Source: Toxotes chatareus (taxonomy: Eukaryota > Chordata > Actinopteri > Toxotidae). Taken from it: a DNA stretch of 64,000 bases. Each line of letters opens with the position of its first letter. Within the stretch, counting starts at the first letter, position 1. Made by a program: the position numbers and the translations under genes. Location: contig CM028903.1 of assembly GCA_016801885.1 (NCBI GenBank), positions 13,346,535-13,410,534 of the forward strand. The letters are read 5' to 3'. Under the pieces are notes generated by a model, which made no database searches, was not told the DNA's origin, and saw only the letters and a list, made by a program, of their open reading frames with translations. Below are positions 26,712 to 37,781 of this stretch, piece after piece.

Positions 26712-28777
26712 ATATGTATATATATATATCTCAGTATGTTCACCGGACTCATCACCACATTTGTCCACTGGCTCTCCAGTAACCCTGCTATATGGGCTTA
26801 TTTTATCATTTCCCTAATGTGCTGTAGGTTATAATGTTATAAATGAACAGTGGAATAAGCTTAAAATAATAACAGACGTAATAATTCTGTCTTTACCTTT
26901 TACCCTTTGCAGGACAGTGGTGGAGGGCAGATGCCAGTCGCAGTCACAGAGGTTCCTTTCTCACTAGAGGATCTGGACTGGACTATAGCTGCCTTTGACA
27001 CTGTAGAGCAGCTTCTCAGATCCCTGAACCCAGACACCTGGAAACAGGACCTGGACAGTATCTACACTCAGACACACATACATTATAGATCCAGGGCCTA
27101 TCAACTGGCTAGCAGACACAATAAGGGTAAGATATACTTAATGTCTCCAAGTTTTACAAACTATTTGGGACCTATATGTGATCCTGTCCAACATAGACAT
27201 GTATTATTGTCTCACAACCTGTCAGGCTGGCAGAACACTAATGCAAACACATATGCTTCTAGTATGATGGTAATCACTTTCATTTGGTTCTAAATCTAAT
27301 TGCTAGAAAGAAATGAATGTAAACTTTGATAACAACCAGGCTCTTGTGGTGGGGTAAATGTAGTGCTGTATGTACAGTATGCATTTGCAATCTATGTACA
27401 AAAACTAAAACAGGGTACAAGTGTCTAAAGGCTGCATTGAACAGTTTCATGTCACAAAGACTCCTTTATAACTTATATTAATATAAAAAATGGTGGAAAA
27501 TGTTGCTTTGACTTCTAGTGAATATCTCAAAGTTCCAGAGATACAAAATATTTTATATCAGGCATCATTATCGGGTGGAAATTGTGCAGCCATTAAAATA
27601 ACAACTGGTTTTAATAGTTCTCATATGTGTACAAAGATCATATGGTACTTAGATCATTTTTTGGACAATGATGTTAAACAGTGTGGAAGTAATTGTTTCT
27701 TGAACATATGAAGGTTCATTTCACAGAACTATTAATTATTTCTATGGATTAAAATATAAACACGGCATTAGAAATGATCACAGAACTATATGTAAGCATA
27801 GAAGCCTTTAGTGAACGAGCAAAGTTAATGTAGGAAGATTAGAGCAGCGATGTTCTCATCCTCTTTTTACTGTGCTGCAGATGATGATCCTCAAGAACTT
27901 TGCTGCGTTCACACTATTTCACTGCAGACTGGTGCAGTCGATGGTAGCTGGTCTGATAGTGGGGAGGGGAGAGCGTGCAGCCTTGTGCTGACCAAGAAAG
28001 ACCCACTCAGTAGGAGGCCTGTTCTCACATACTGGGCTATAGATAAAACTCAGTGGCACAGCACTGCAGAGGAGAAAGTCTATGACTCTGTAATCTGAAG
28101 AAAATTATTAGCCAGGGCTGTAATGACTGACGATGGAGCCACATTGCTGCCTTATGATCAAATACAGCGCAGGTGACAGCCAATGAAACCGTGCTAATGA
28201 AGTGATGCATATTCAATTGAAACCACGTTATCCAGCCTGTGTTGAGTGACAAAGAGGTCTACTATGATATTAGGGTGACAGGTGGTTGAGCGTATCTCTA
28301 CACACTTAATTGGACATGTAGGAAGGAGTATATAAAGGTAGAAGAAACATCTGTGTACTTCACGTTTACATAAACATGGAATCAGTAGAGGCACAGCATT
28401 CTGACTAGCTGCAATATAAAACTTTCTTAGTCTTCTGTAAATACATAAGATTACTGTGGAAAAAGTAGTCCCTGCTCGTACTATGAAGCAACAGCAGCGC
28501 CTGGCTAAGTTGTTGCATCATCAAATGAGCAGTTCGCCCTCTAGGAGGTCTAATAGTGAGTCAGTGACAGATTTAAGGTGAGACGGGACCAGCAGTTCTA
28601 AGGAAATTCTTTACTGTGAAGTCAGTGCCAATGACCCGCAGTCACTGAGGCAATAGATTTCGTCCTTAGGATGCGCAGCTAGAGCGGATGTCTTTGAGAA
28701 GATATGAAAATCTGGCACACACACACACTTGTTACACAGGCACACGTCATTCATGTGGAGAATGTGCTCAGGGATGG

Positions 28778-28820
<43 letters not shown>

Positions 28821-31800
28821 AGCTTGCAACAGACCCAGAGTACTTTCAATCCCATCTCTCTCACCTGTGTCTCTGCATCTCTCTCCTGCTCTCTCTCTCT
28901 CTTTCCACCCGAGGGCTCCTTAGTAAATATTTGCGCATGACAGCAAATCCATCTCTATTTATCGGTGCACATGTGTGCTCGCCTGGCATGAGGCCACTCC
29001 ATGTATGGGGAGCTTGTGCATGTTGCAGCAGTACGGAGAGGTGTAAAGGTGCAGCAGATCTCTGATACACTGTACCAGTGTAGCTCTCTCTAATTGGAAA
29101 TTCAACCTGTGCAGCAGAGCAGAAATCTGCCACAGTCAGCAGCTCAGCTTTGTTTTCATTAAGACACACACACACACAGTAGCTCACACCCACCTTTGTT
29201 CCTATGAAGGACAGTAAGTCTGATCATAATATTAATTGGGACCCTTTTAAGTCCAAGTAACTCACACGCATGCAGGTTGACATAAATAAGTTAAAATAAA
29301 AATCATAATAATACTAATAAGAAAAACATATTTTTGAGTAGAACTTTAGAGTAGAATATATTATATAATCTCAACACTCACACACAGATATCCTATACTT
29401 TTTTTCATGTTGGTGTCTGTGAGAGTGACAGTCATTTTCGTAGTCTTGCTTGCTCTCAGTCTTTCTGTCTCTGTCCTTTTCTCTCCCACTCTCCCTGACA
29501 TGGTTCCACACCACTGCTTTTCTGAGATTGCACTTATTCTCTTTAAACAGACACAAGCTCAGCCCTGTGAGTGCAGGCACACACTCGTACACAGCATAGA
29601 CTCATAAACACACCTGCACACTCAAAGCGTAAACACCATTACATGACATGCGCCTTCATCTTCACACATAAACATGCACACAAGTACACATACCTGTGTT
29701 TTCTCTGTGTTTGGAGTTGAAAGACAGAATTGACCATCCGTCCATCCGAGCTGATACAGCAGCAGGTGACTCAATATGCTTTTGGACCAGTTCCTTCTCA
29801 TTGGGCCTTGCATCAACCTGGGAGGTGGAAACAAACATTAGAGACAGCTGTCCTCACAATTCTGTCATCAACTCTGAAACCATCACTTGCTGAAAATCTG
29901 CTATTTTGGTTTCTAGAGCCTGTACTTTCTCACAACAAAAGGAGATGCAGGAAAAATGATTAGGCTGTGAGCAAAGGTGTATTTAGAGCAGCAGAATGTC
30001 AGGTTCGTATTGTAGTCCTAGATGATAAAATTAATTGTTGAAGTTCAATACGCCCTCCAAGATGTTACATCTCAGATTAGTAAACGAGTGCCAAAAACAA
30101 ACTAAGAAAAAAAAAATCCTGCATTTTCTCATGTAAATTATAAAACTGTTAATTGCCGCATATACAGTAAACAGAAATTTAATTTGGTTCTATTTTTTTA
30201 ATTCATATTCCATAAAGCCTATAGGTTGTTGTTGAGACACACATACAATGCTTTAAATAAATTGTTTCCTTTAAATCAAATCTACAGCTGAGATACAAAA
30301 GCATCAGGACGCTGGTGCAAAACAGCGCCTTACATTTCTACTTACAGATGTAATGATCACGTTACAGCAATCCTAGAATTTATGTGTTTACATACCATGT
30401 AGACATTTGACATGATTCAGTAAATAGTTGTCTTTTAAAAGTTTACATAACTTTAAACCAGGTTACACAGTACAGCTCTTTATGATTAGAAAGAAACTGA
30501 GTATGTTTATAAGTTAACCCAAATGTTGTCTCCTCTCACTCATCCACAGTACACACCAATAAATTCTGTTACTTCCCTGTTTTCTTTTTAGAAACGTGAC
30601 ATATACACACTGTTGGAATCAGTTTTCCTCTTTTAGCCTTTTAATACTCACACAAATGTTAGACATAATCCACTTTTCATATAGCCCATGTTCAGTGGGT
30701 GTGCACACAATTGTCTCTTAAAGACACATGCACACAGAAATGTGCATACTGCAGCTTTCATTCACTGCTTCTCTTTTCCATACTCGTATATCTAACCTTA
30801 TTGTCTTGTCATTTTGCCGTGCAACAGAAAACACATAAAACACGTTCTCTAAACGTGCGGGCAATTTTACCACAAAGGAACCACAATCAACGCTGTCGGT
30901 ACGAATGGTGCTCCTTCATCTTTCGCTGTGTGTTGCCACAGCAAATGACCATGTCCCCTGCTCTTTTCTCTCTCTCTCTCTTCATTGTTGTTCATTGTTC
31001 ATTGAGCTTCCCACATGATTTGTGTCATGAATGGAACCCCCCACCACAACGATATCTTTTTGTGAACAATGGCTTATTGATTATCAATACTATTAGGTTT
31101 CCCTTGACCCCCACTGCACTTCCCTTTGATTTCGCTGTCTCTTTCACGCGCGCGGCACACACATACACAATATTACATGTAAAGCAGATTTGTCATTGTT
31201 GTAATGATACGATGTACATGTGGTTTCTAGGCAGATTCTATTGTTTGACTGATCTTTATTGCTATGTTGTTGAAGCAAAGCTCAGAAGCAAGCCAATGCA
31301 CGCCAGCCTAAGTCCTAGTGTCTTGTATTGCGTTACAAAAGCCTGTTGTGTTTCAATGAAGTGAAAAATCTGTTAATGACCTAAGAAATTTTCAGTTACG
31401 TTCACTGAAAATAAACTTGTTTAAAGGATATTTGACTTGTTTCAAGAAAGGCTTTTCCCATTCACCCAGGCTTTGTCCTGAAATTGCCTCTATGTGCTTT
31501 ATAGGATAGACTTGTTGGGTGGGGGTGAAACAACAAACCCCACCTTGTGCTGGCTGTAGAAATGGCCATCGCACCCAAACCCTGCATCTGCTTTCTTTCA
31601 GCCATGGTGTGAGATCTCCACACCCCCTTTCTTTGTTGTCTTTGTCTTGGGAGCATGATACATTGGATGAACAGAACTTGGAAAGAGTCAGGCTCCTACA
31701 GTAATTCTGATAGCCCTTAAATGAAAAACAGAACCATGACCTACCAAAGAAAACCAACTTATGATGCTGCAACAGTACACTAGGCCAGTTGTCATTTCTT

Positions 31801-34800
31801 GGCCAGCCGTTCGAGATTCGGAACCTGAATGGCTACAGACAGTGGTGACTATGCCATTCTTCCCCTCTGCGGTGCAGACTGTTCCAAGCACAGACTTACT
31901 CCTCCATCACGACCTAAAACGTGCAGGGTTGATGAGGTTTAGGAACTCAAACCCACTACAGTTTGATCAATTTAGTGCTTTCTCCCCTACTTTCTAATAG
32001 ACAGAAGACAGTCACATTCTACCATGAATGAGCATCAGCAGTTTCTTCTTATCATGTTGCTTTTGCTGAGGGGCGACGCAGTCACCCTTAAGTGGTTCCT
32101 GAAGCTAGTGAAGCGTCAGTCTGTAGTCCAGTGGGTGCCTCCCTTGGTGCTCAAGGCTGTCCCATGTGAACCTTTGGAGTCCATTAAGGCAATGTCCTTA
32201 ACCCTTCACACCTCTTTTTATTGGTGTTTTAAATAAATCAAACTGGAATGCACATGACTTGAAATAGTTCACATGCTTCTTGTAACACTGTCTTCAAAGA
32301 CTTAAAATGATACTGCGGCCATTGTGTAATAATGGTAAAGTAGCAGGGCTGCGACGTGCTTAACAATGGTGCCTGTTTTCACATAAATGATGGCTCATTG
32401 CTGGATACTATACACAAGTCACAATAGAATAATAACTTTGTGTTTTTCCTGCTCTACCACTTAAAAGACAGAGCAACACTGAAAAGTAGAAAAGTGGCTT
32501 CACTGGTTGTGTATATTTCTGTAAGGTAAAGCAGAATCACTGGTCTAATGGCCAATAGAAATCACCACCCATGCTACTGACAGTGCGGTGATTATTATCC
32601 TGCTGACGACTTCAATGAAGAGAGCAGTCAATCTGCAACTGAACAGTGCTCTTCTCTCACCATCCTTTCTATTCTTTCTCTCATCTCTTTTCCTTTTTTT
32701 CTTATTTGTCTCTTCTGTCCTTCACACCACCTGTGGTCACTCTGGACTGCCTTGAGGAATATAAGCAAAATCAAGTACTCCCACAGAAAATACATTCTCC
32801 GCCTCCTTCTTTTTTTCCATTTCTCTGTCATGCTTATAGCATCATGTTAGAAAATCCATACCATAACGGTATGGTATGATGATTGTTATGGTTCTTTCCT
32901 TAAGCACATTACATATTACAAATCTTTGCCTTACAGACATTCAGCAGCCTCAAAATAAATGCCCAACTGCTACAGTTTGACCTCAGGCTCTCCTTGTGCT
33001 GGGCAACAATGTGCATTTATGTCAGTCAATGGCCTCTTATGCCAGTACGAGTGAGACATACATAAATACGGACAGTGCTTTAGTCCCTCACTTACCATCA
33101 GCTTGTCCTATAATCCTTTTGATTCACCTGAAATTAGTTTTGAACCACTATATGCCAAGCCAGCGAACAAAGGTCCCTACATACACAAACAAGGTGATTT
33201 TTCGCCAAAGTGATGACATGAAGAAAAGACTGCGGTCAATACATCCAATCTACAATCAATTCATGGCCCCTGCTTCCTCTTCTGGCCTCTGTGTTTTCTC
33301 TCTTTCTGCCACTCATCTCCCCAGCTGTTCATCTACAGTCAGTTGTTATTGCGATTGTGTACATAACTAACCGTCTCTCTCCACCTCGCAACCATTTTCC
33401 TTCAATCAATACTGAGAATATTTTTAGAGTGAATCACGGCCACTTTGCCTTATTTACTTCCCTCTGTTTCATTGTTTCATCTCTGTCTCCAACATTATGC
33501 ACATTTCTGTGTATGGTGATATGAAGCAACAGACGAGCCATAACTGTACAAATCAAAATAGCTTTTTTTCTCTCAGCCTTCCTTATACTGTCATACTGCA
33601 GGCCAATATTGTATTAGAAAAACAACTATTTGTTTGTTTGTTGTTTTTTTTAATATCTGACACAATAGTAACTCCAAACACCAGCTGATGAGGAAGTGAT
33701 GTATGTTACCACCAACAGCAGGTGCATTGTATTAAAATACAGAAAAAGTAAGTTGGAAGGAAAGGCCAAATTTTAATGGTTAGCAACATAAAACACAAGA
33801 AAAAAATGTCACAGTATAGGCCAAACGCAAAGTCCTCTTGCAAAATGACCCCTGTTAAGTGTAGTGCAAAAACACCCCAAAGAGCAAAACTAAAGAGTGC
33901 AAAAACTTCACTAATGAGTAATTTTCTCTCTGTTTCTCTCGCCCTGTCCAGTTGATCTGAACCGTCTCTATGACGACGTCAAGCGGTACAGCTGCACCCC
34001 ACGCAACTACTCCGTAAACCTGCGCGAGGAGCTGAGGGCCACCAACGCCGTCTTCTTCCCTCGGTGTCTGCTGGTCAAACGCTGCGGAGGCAACTGCGGC
34101 TGCGGAACTGATAACTGGAACAACGGCTGCACCTGTCAGGCCTCCAAGACGGCGTCCAAACTACACGAGGTACAGAAGGTTTTGCAACATGAAAACACAC
34201 TTCTACACATGGTTCAAACACACACACAGAATGGTGTGTAAACTATAGTGCCTGAGCACTTTCTTTGTTTCTTTCTTTAGCTCAGACCTATAAAACAGAT
34301 TTTGTCATCAGTTTCTATCATTCACTACATAAAGAATTCTGCTGTACAGGTTTGTTTATTCATACCATAAGCTGTGGCATGGATGTTTAGGGTCAGGATT
34401 ATTGTGGTTTTTCAAGGCTTCTCCTCTCTATCATCCTGCACCATAAGAAAGGGAAAATGAATTGATCTGAAATGAGGAGAATCTCCTTTACAACTTAGAA
34501 GTGACTCATTCATCAAATTGTTTTACATTTATTAAACTAATTTACTTTTAAAATGACTTTAAATTACTTTTACTACATTTGGTGCTTTTACAAAGGCTTA
34601 ATAAAATGTATATTTAATGTCTCTGCATATGCTTGAGCACACTGGACTTTCCATTAACATGACAGTATTTAAAAGTGATGCAGGGGCTCATTCAAACGTG
34701 AAACTAACATTCAAACTTCCTAGCACATTTTAGGTGCATACCTGAAAAGATGCTGTGAGTAAGTGAGTGATGCAGATGCAGAGGGAGGGAGGGAGAGGCA

Positions 34801-36308
34801 GGGAGAAATTGGGCGTGCAGAGGCAGGTGCTGCATCAACAATGAAGCAGCAATGCACCAGCAGCCTCACACCTCTCCCTGCTTCCCTCCTCCATTTGTTT
34901 CTACGTTGGCCCTGTCTTTCTGTTCCCAATCTCTCCGTATCTCCCTCAATGCTCTGTTAGCATTCTATCACTCTTTCTCTCTCTCTGGGCTTCAAGCATC
35001 GTTTCATTCTTCCCATTTCCCCATTTTCAATTTGTCCTTTTGCAATGCACCATTCTTGTTCTTTAAGCCTGTCATTCATTCTTTTCTCTCTCTCTTCCCT
35101 CCATCTCTTTGTGTCTTTGTTCTTGCATAGCTTCATTATTGGAACATGGTCTGCAGGGCTCTCTCTCGCTCACTGTTAAAAATCATACAATGGGAATTTA
35201 GACAAAAGTGGGATTTGGGTTGTAATGGTGCTATGTGTATCTGAGTGTGTGTGTGTGTGTGTGTGTGTACATCACTGTGGATGTGAGCATGAAAACGGTG
35301 CGTTTGTGTCTGTATATACTATACATGCATAGAACTGCCAGCATGTGTGGTTGTGTGTTTGTGCGTGTGTTTATGAGAGATTTCCATCCTCCTCTCCTCT
35401 CCATGCAAGCAGTCATAGACCTGTAACTTGCTTCCTTCAGTGACTTAACTTCTAAAGAAACACATTATTACTCAGACTGTTATTTCAGTCCTGAGAAGTC
35501 CTGACATAAATCATGGGCAGCCTCGCTTTCACTGAGTTTTGGAGAACAAATTCACTGCATCACTTGTGGAACAATTTGTACTTCCAGTCTATTTTCACAT
35601 CAGAAGCGGTACCTGCAAACAATGTGGCGATCTGCAGCAAAGGCAGTTTTGGTGAAATGTTGACTTAATCTAACTACAAAATCAATTCTATAGCACTTTT
35701 ATAGACTCGTAGATAGAGTAAACAGAGCCTCGTAACCTCTTCTTTCTCGTCCACATTTGTACAGAATTGTCAAACCTTTGCTTAAAACTATAGTTTGTTT
35801 AAAAACAACATGCAAACTTTTTGACATAGTGCATATTAAAAACAAATAAATATTAAAAACATGCACTGTTTATATCAGTCTGTGTACTTCTGTGTGCATA
35901 CTGCTTTGCTAAATCATTTCATTTACTTCAAATTCCTCATTCACCTAATGTGCACTGTTTTCTCTCTGCACAGCCATCACTGGCTCCTTTGGCAACCTGT
36001 CCTAGTTATACCCTTACTGGGAAGAACTCTAACTCCCAGTTACCAGTTGCTCTTTTATGTTCAGATATGGTTTACTGGCATCATGGCTTGAGACAGCATT
36101 TTTAACACCTACTAAGTCATGGAATCATTTCTGTCTTCATCCTCGCTGTCTTACTCTTTTTCTCCTCTAGGTGCTCAAGTACTCCCCAGAGGTAACTCTG
36201 CATCAACGGCGCCAACGGAGGCCACGGTTGCGTTGGGTCATAGATGAGATCTTCCTCACACACCATGAAACGTGTGAGTGTGCGTGTCCCTCCCAGCCCC
36301 CTCGCTGA
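16301..36308 (+). CDS. pdgfd: pdgfd, platelet-derived growth factor D, exons 2-7 (5' end outside the window)
   Basis: Joined exons 16301-16511, 17971-18148, 24404-24463, 26913-27126, 33952-34169 and 36171-36308 give about 338 residues after exon 1. Human PDGF-D is 370 residues long, with about 41 encoded by exon 1. Order: CUB domain, hinge, PDGF/VEGF cystine-knot domain. PDGF-D is a secreted, disulphide-linked dimer kept latent by its CUB domains. Proteolysis in the hinge releases the growth-factor dimer, which activates PDGF receptor beta. Diagnostic matches to D rather than C are DLYR at the start of exon 2, YSCTPRNYSVN, FFPRCLLV, GGNCGCGT and the C-terminal PSQPPR. All ten growth-factor cysteines are present. 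All introns are GT-AG with consistent phases (1, 2, 0, 0, 1, 0). Exon 1 with the signal peptide was not found. Nothing in the visible exons is broken. Confidence 0.96.
16512..17970 (+). other. pdgfd: pdgfd intron 2 (1459 nt)
   Basis: GT...AG intron, GTAAAA to TCTCTCTCCAG. It contains a long purine-rich tract (about 16530-16860), which gives a spurious 204-residue frame on the opposite strand, and a second purine-rich patch near 17140-17215. A fragment of a teleost repeat lies at 17560-17700. No gene inside. Confidence 0.9.
17560..17700 (-). repeat. Fragment of a teleost interspersed repeat, reverse orientation
   Basis: Contains TTGATGATCCCATGACTTTT followed by CATCTAGCGCCTTCATCAGG. This is close to my recollection of a common fish repeat read in reverse. 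It is better preserved than the copy at 15585-15790 and covers the same consensus segment. Confidence 0.6.
17971..18148 (+). CDS. pdgfd: pdgfd exon 3 (second half of CUB domain)
   Basis: The acceptor follows a strong pyrimidine tract (TCTCTCTCTCTCCAG, ending at 17970); the donor is CTG|GTGAGA at 18149. The exon is 178 nt, entering in phase 2 and leaving in phase 0. It encodes YDFVEVEDQSETSTII, GRWCGQK and FKSDDYFVAKPGFKVYYSLL, which are near-identical to the vertebrate PDGF-D CUB core. The WCG cysteine pairs with the cysteine at the end of exon 2. A CA tract follows the donor at about 18163-18190. Confidence 0.97.
18149..24403 (+). other. pdgfd: pdgfd intron 3 (6255 nt)
   Basis: GTGAGA to CCATCCCTGCAG. 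Contains purine-rich tracts (about 18295-18660 and 20235-20520), CA/TG tracts near 18165-18190, 20127-20160, 21903-21920 and 23190-23225, and a teleost repeat at 21895-22115. No further exon with a recognisable product was seen. Confidence 0.85.
21895..22115 (+). repeat. Teleost repeat of the 'TTTGTGAGGACC' type
   Basis: Begins with a TG run, then TTTGTGAGGACCAATTTAAG, TGAGGACATTTTGGCCAG, CAAAGGGCTGTTTTAAGG and a GTTAGGGTTA-like stretch. I recall this order from a dispersed repeat frequent in fish introns. The strings GTGAGGAC and GGGTTA recur. This copy is moderately diverged. Confidence 0.6.
24404..24463 (+). CDS. pdgfd: pdgfd exon 4 (short linker after the CUB domain)
   Basis: 60 nt, 20 codons, phase 0 to phase 0. 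The acceptor is CCATCCCTGCAG and the donor TCG|GTGAGT at 24464. It encodes YDSPLPAANTNWEAVTMPMS. The PAA.TNWE.VT core aligns with the human linker (PAAASETNWESVTSSIS). Because it is symmetric, it could be skipped without a frameshift. Confidence 0.93.
24464..26912 (+). other. pdgfd: pdgfd intron 4 (2449 nt)
   Basis: GTGAGT to CCCTTTGCAG. AT-rich. Holds a compound TA/TG microsatellite at 26650-26730 and a poly-A run near 26321-26334. No gene seen. Confidence 0.9.
26650..26730. repeat. Compound (TA)n(TG)n(TA)n microsatellite
   Basis: About 13 TA units, about 15 TG units, then TATATGTATATG and a further TA run. Alternating purine-pyrimidine over about 80 bp, about 180 bp upstream of pdgfd exon 5. 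Confidence 0.97.
26913..27126 (+). CDS. pdgfd: pdgfd exon 5 (hinge with the activation-cleavage region)
   Basis: The acceptor is CCCTTTGCAG and the donor AAGG|GTAAGA at 27127. 214 nt, phase 0 to phase 1. It encodes DSGGGQMPVAVTEVPFS, AAFDTVEQLL, LNPDTWKQDLDSIY and finally YRSRAYQLASRHNK. FDTVE.LL..NP..W..DL..(I/M)Y is the conserved PDGF-D hinge signature. The arginine-rich end (RSR, ASR) sits where human PDGF-D is cleaved by serine proteases such as uPA or matriptase (RGRSYHDR). The exact scissile bond in this fish protein is inference. Confidence 0.95.
27127..33951 (+). other. pdgfd: pdgfd intron 5 (6825 nt)
   Basis: GTAAGA to GCCCTGTCCAG. Contains a perfect TG run at 28781-28815 and a pyrimidine-rich patch near 32650-32720. 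It also holds a 221-codon open frame at 30699-31364 that resembles nothing I know. A segment at 27881-28098 has an acceptor-like start and an open frame but no known product. I call no gene here. Confidence 0.8.
28781..28815. repeat. (TG)n microsatellite
   Basis: Perfect TG run of about 17 units inside pdgfd intron 5. Confidence 0.97.
33952..34169 (+). CDS. pdgfd: pdgfd exon 6 (first part of PDGF/VEGF cystine-knot domain)
   Basis: The acceptor is GCCCTGTCCAG and the donor GAG|GTACAG at 34170. 218 nt, phase 1 to phase 0. It encodes VDLNRLYDDVKRYSCTPRNY, then VNLREEL, FFPRCLLVKRCGGNCGCGT and SKTASKLHE. Seven of the ten growth-factor cysteines are here. NYS is a conserved N-glycosylation sequon. 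Compared with human PDGF-D there is one extra residue in the NWNNGCTC loop. Base composition is clearly more GC-rich than the surrounding intron, as expected for constrained coding sequence. Confidence 0.97.
34170..36170 (+). other. pdgfd: pdgfd intron 6 (2001 nt)
   Basis: GTACAG to TTCTCCTCTAG. Contains a TG tract at about 35245-35268 and pyrimidine-rich sequence at about 34865-35110. No gene seen. Confidence 0.92.
36171..36308 (+). CDS. pdgfd: pdgfd exon 7, C-terminal end and stop
   Basis: The acceptor CTTTTTCTCCTCTAG ends at 36170. 45 codons plus TGA at 36306-36308. It starts VLKYSPEVTLHQRRQRRPR (human VLQFEPGHIKRRGRAK), continues WVIDEIFLTHHETCECACPS and ends QPPR. The cluster C-E-C-A-C supplies the last three cystine-knot cysteines. 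The basic stretch QRRQRRPR is a plausible matrix- or heparin-binding retention motif; that role is inferred from other PDGFs. Confidence 0.96.
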   Translation: MLKYSPEVTLHQRRQRRPRLRWVIDEIFLTHHETCECACPSQPPR

Positions 36309-36651
36309 GATACTCGAGACAGGCACATGCACCTGGAACTGTTGGACAAGTTCTTCTTTTATCTATTTTGCAATAGACTTCATATAATAAACAGCAACGC
36401 AGACACATGCAGCAAAGAAGAAAGCAACAACCTGAGTGGCAAACCGCAGCTCGTATCATACACGACATTTGTTCTTGCACCTGCTTTTCTCTGTACACAG
36501 GCCAAACTTGCGTAAATGTTTCCAGCCAAACACATCTGATATTCAGCTTTCCCCCAACCTGGAGTTTAAATCTTGTTTAGACCAAATGTAAACATCACTT
36601 GTGCACCATGAAGTGAAACTGAAATACTGAAAACCATTTGAAACACAAAAA

Positions 36652-36726
36652 AATAAAATAAATAAACACATAACAGCAATATTCTATTAAATTAAAGATT
36701 AGAAAGATATAAAGATTAAAAATAAA
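36652..36726 (+). terminator. Cluster of early polyadenylation signals
   Basis: AATAAA occurs at 36652-36657, 36661-36666 and 36721-36726 in A-rich sequence. Use would give a short pdgfd 3' UTR of about 0.35-0.45 kb. Confidence 0.35.
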
Positions 36727-37726
36727 GGAGGCCAGCTTGATAGAACTGAAACGGAACTGACTCACACTGCTATGTAAACAGCTTTTTATTCCTCACTCAC
36801 ATATATGTTTTTGCGTCTCTTCCTGTTATAATAAGGCTGTTTCTAGAAACTTCAGGCACCTCTTCTGCCAGAAGCATGCTGAGATGAGTGAGCGTGAGAC
36901 AGAAGGAGGGGGGGAGAGGAGTTGGAGGAAGTGTAAACCAAAATAACACTTTATCATAATGTGAAATTAGGCTAACCACAACCCTCCAGATCTGAACCGC
37001 ACACTAACACCCTCACACGCACACTCACTCTAGGCTTCCTTTCCTACTTAAAGATAAAAACTGCAGTTATTTATGCTGAATTCTTCGCTTCTCTATTTTT
37101 CTGTGAGGGGCTCCTTCAGTTTTGCACACATTCCTGTCTGAATATATCCACCCTTCCGTTCACCCTTCACCTTCCATCCATACGCTTCCCGCTCCCTTTC
37201 TTTCTCTCTCAGTGACTCCATTTCTAACACATCAAAGGGGACGTCAGATCAGGCTGCTGCGCTCTGCCCGTTTTTCTGAACATTCCTGGCATTCCAACTG
37301 CTAACCGGAATTCTGATAGCACAGATAAAAAAAAAAAAAACACGATCTTCAGACCCTCCGCACAAAAACAGAGGAAAGACACTCAGGAAGGGAGACAGAG
37401 AGGAAGTTTTTCAGGAGTGGTGGCTGACAGAAAAGGGACAATCAAGCCGCCTATTTGTAGATTACCAGCACTCCTGGATGAGAGCTGAGAAAGGAACCAC
37501 GTTACAAATATATCACAGAAAAGATTGCTCCTCCTTCAGTGGTTTCAATCGGCATGAGCAGCCTGTTTGGCGAACAGCTTTTTTTTTTTCTCATGAAGAT
37601 GCTTGTATGTATCACAATCTGACTCTCTGCTCTGCACATCAGCAGCAGCATTATAGTGACAAAAAGGATCTGTGGGAAATAGAGTAATGCTCTTGGTCTC
37701 TGCCGAAAATACCACTGATACTTGAG

Positions 37727-37728
<2 letters not shown>

Positions 37729-37780
<52 letters not shown>
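37729..37780. repeat. (TG)26 microsatellite
   Basis: The longest perfect dinucleotide run in the window. It lies within the presumed long 3' UTR of pdgfd. Confidence 0.97.

Positions 37781-37781
<1 letters not shown>

Noticed and set aside
16301..36308. Assignment as pdgfc instead of pdgfd
   Set aside because: The growth-factor domain has FFPRCLLV and GGNCGCGT as in PDGF-D, not FWPGCLLV and GGNCACC as in PDGF-C. The hinge and the PPR C-terminus also match D.
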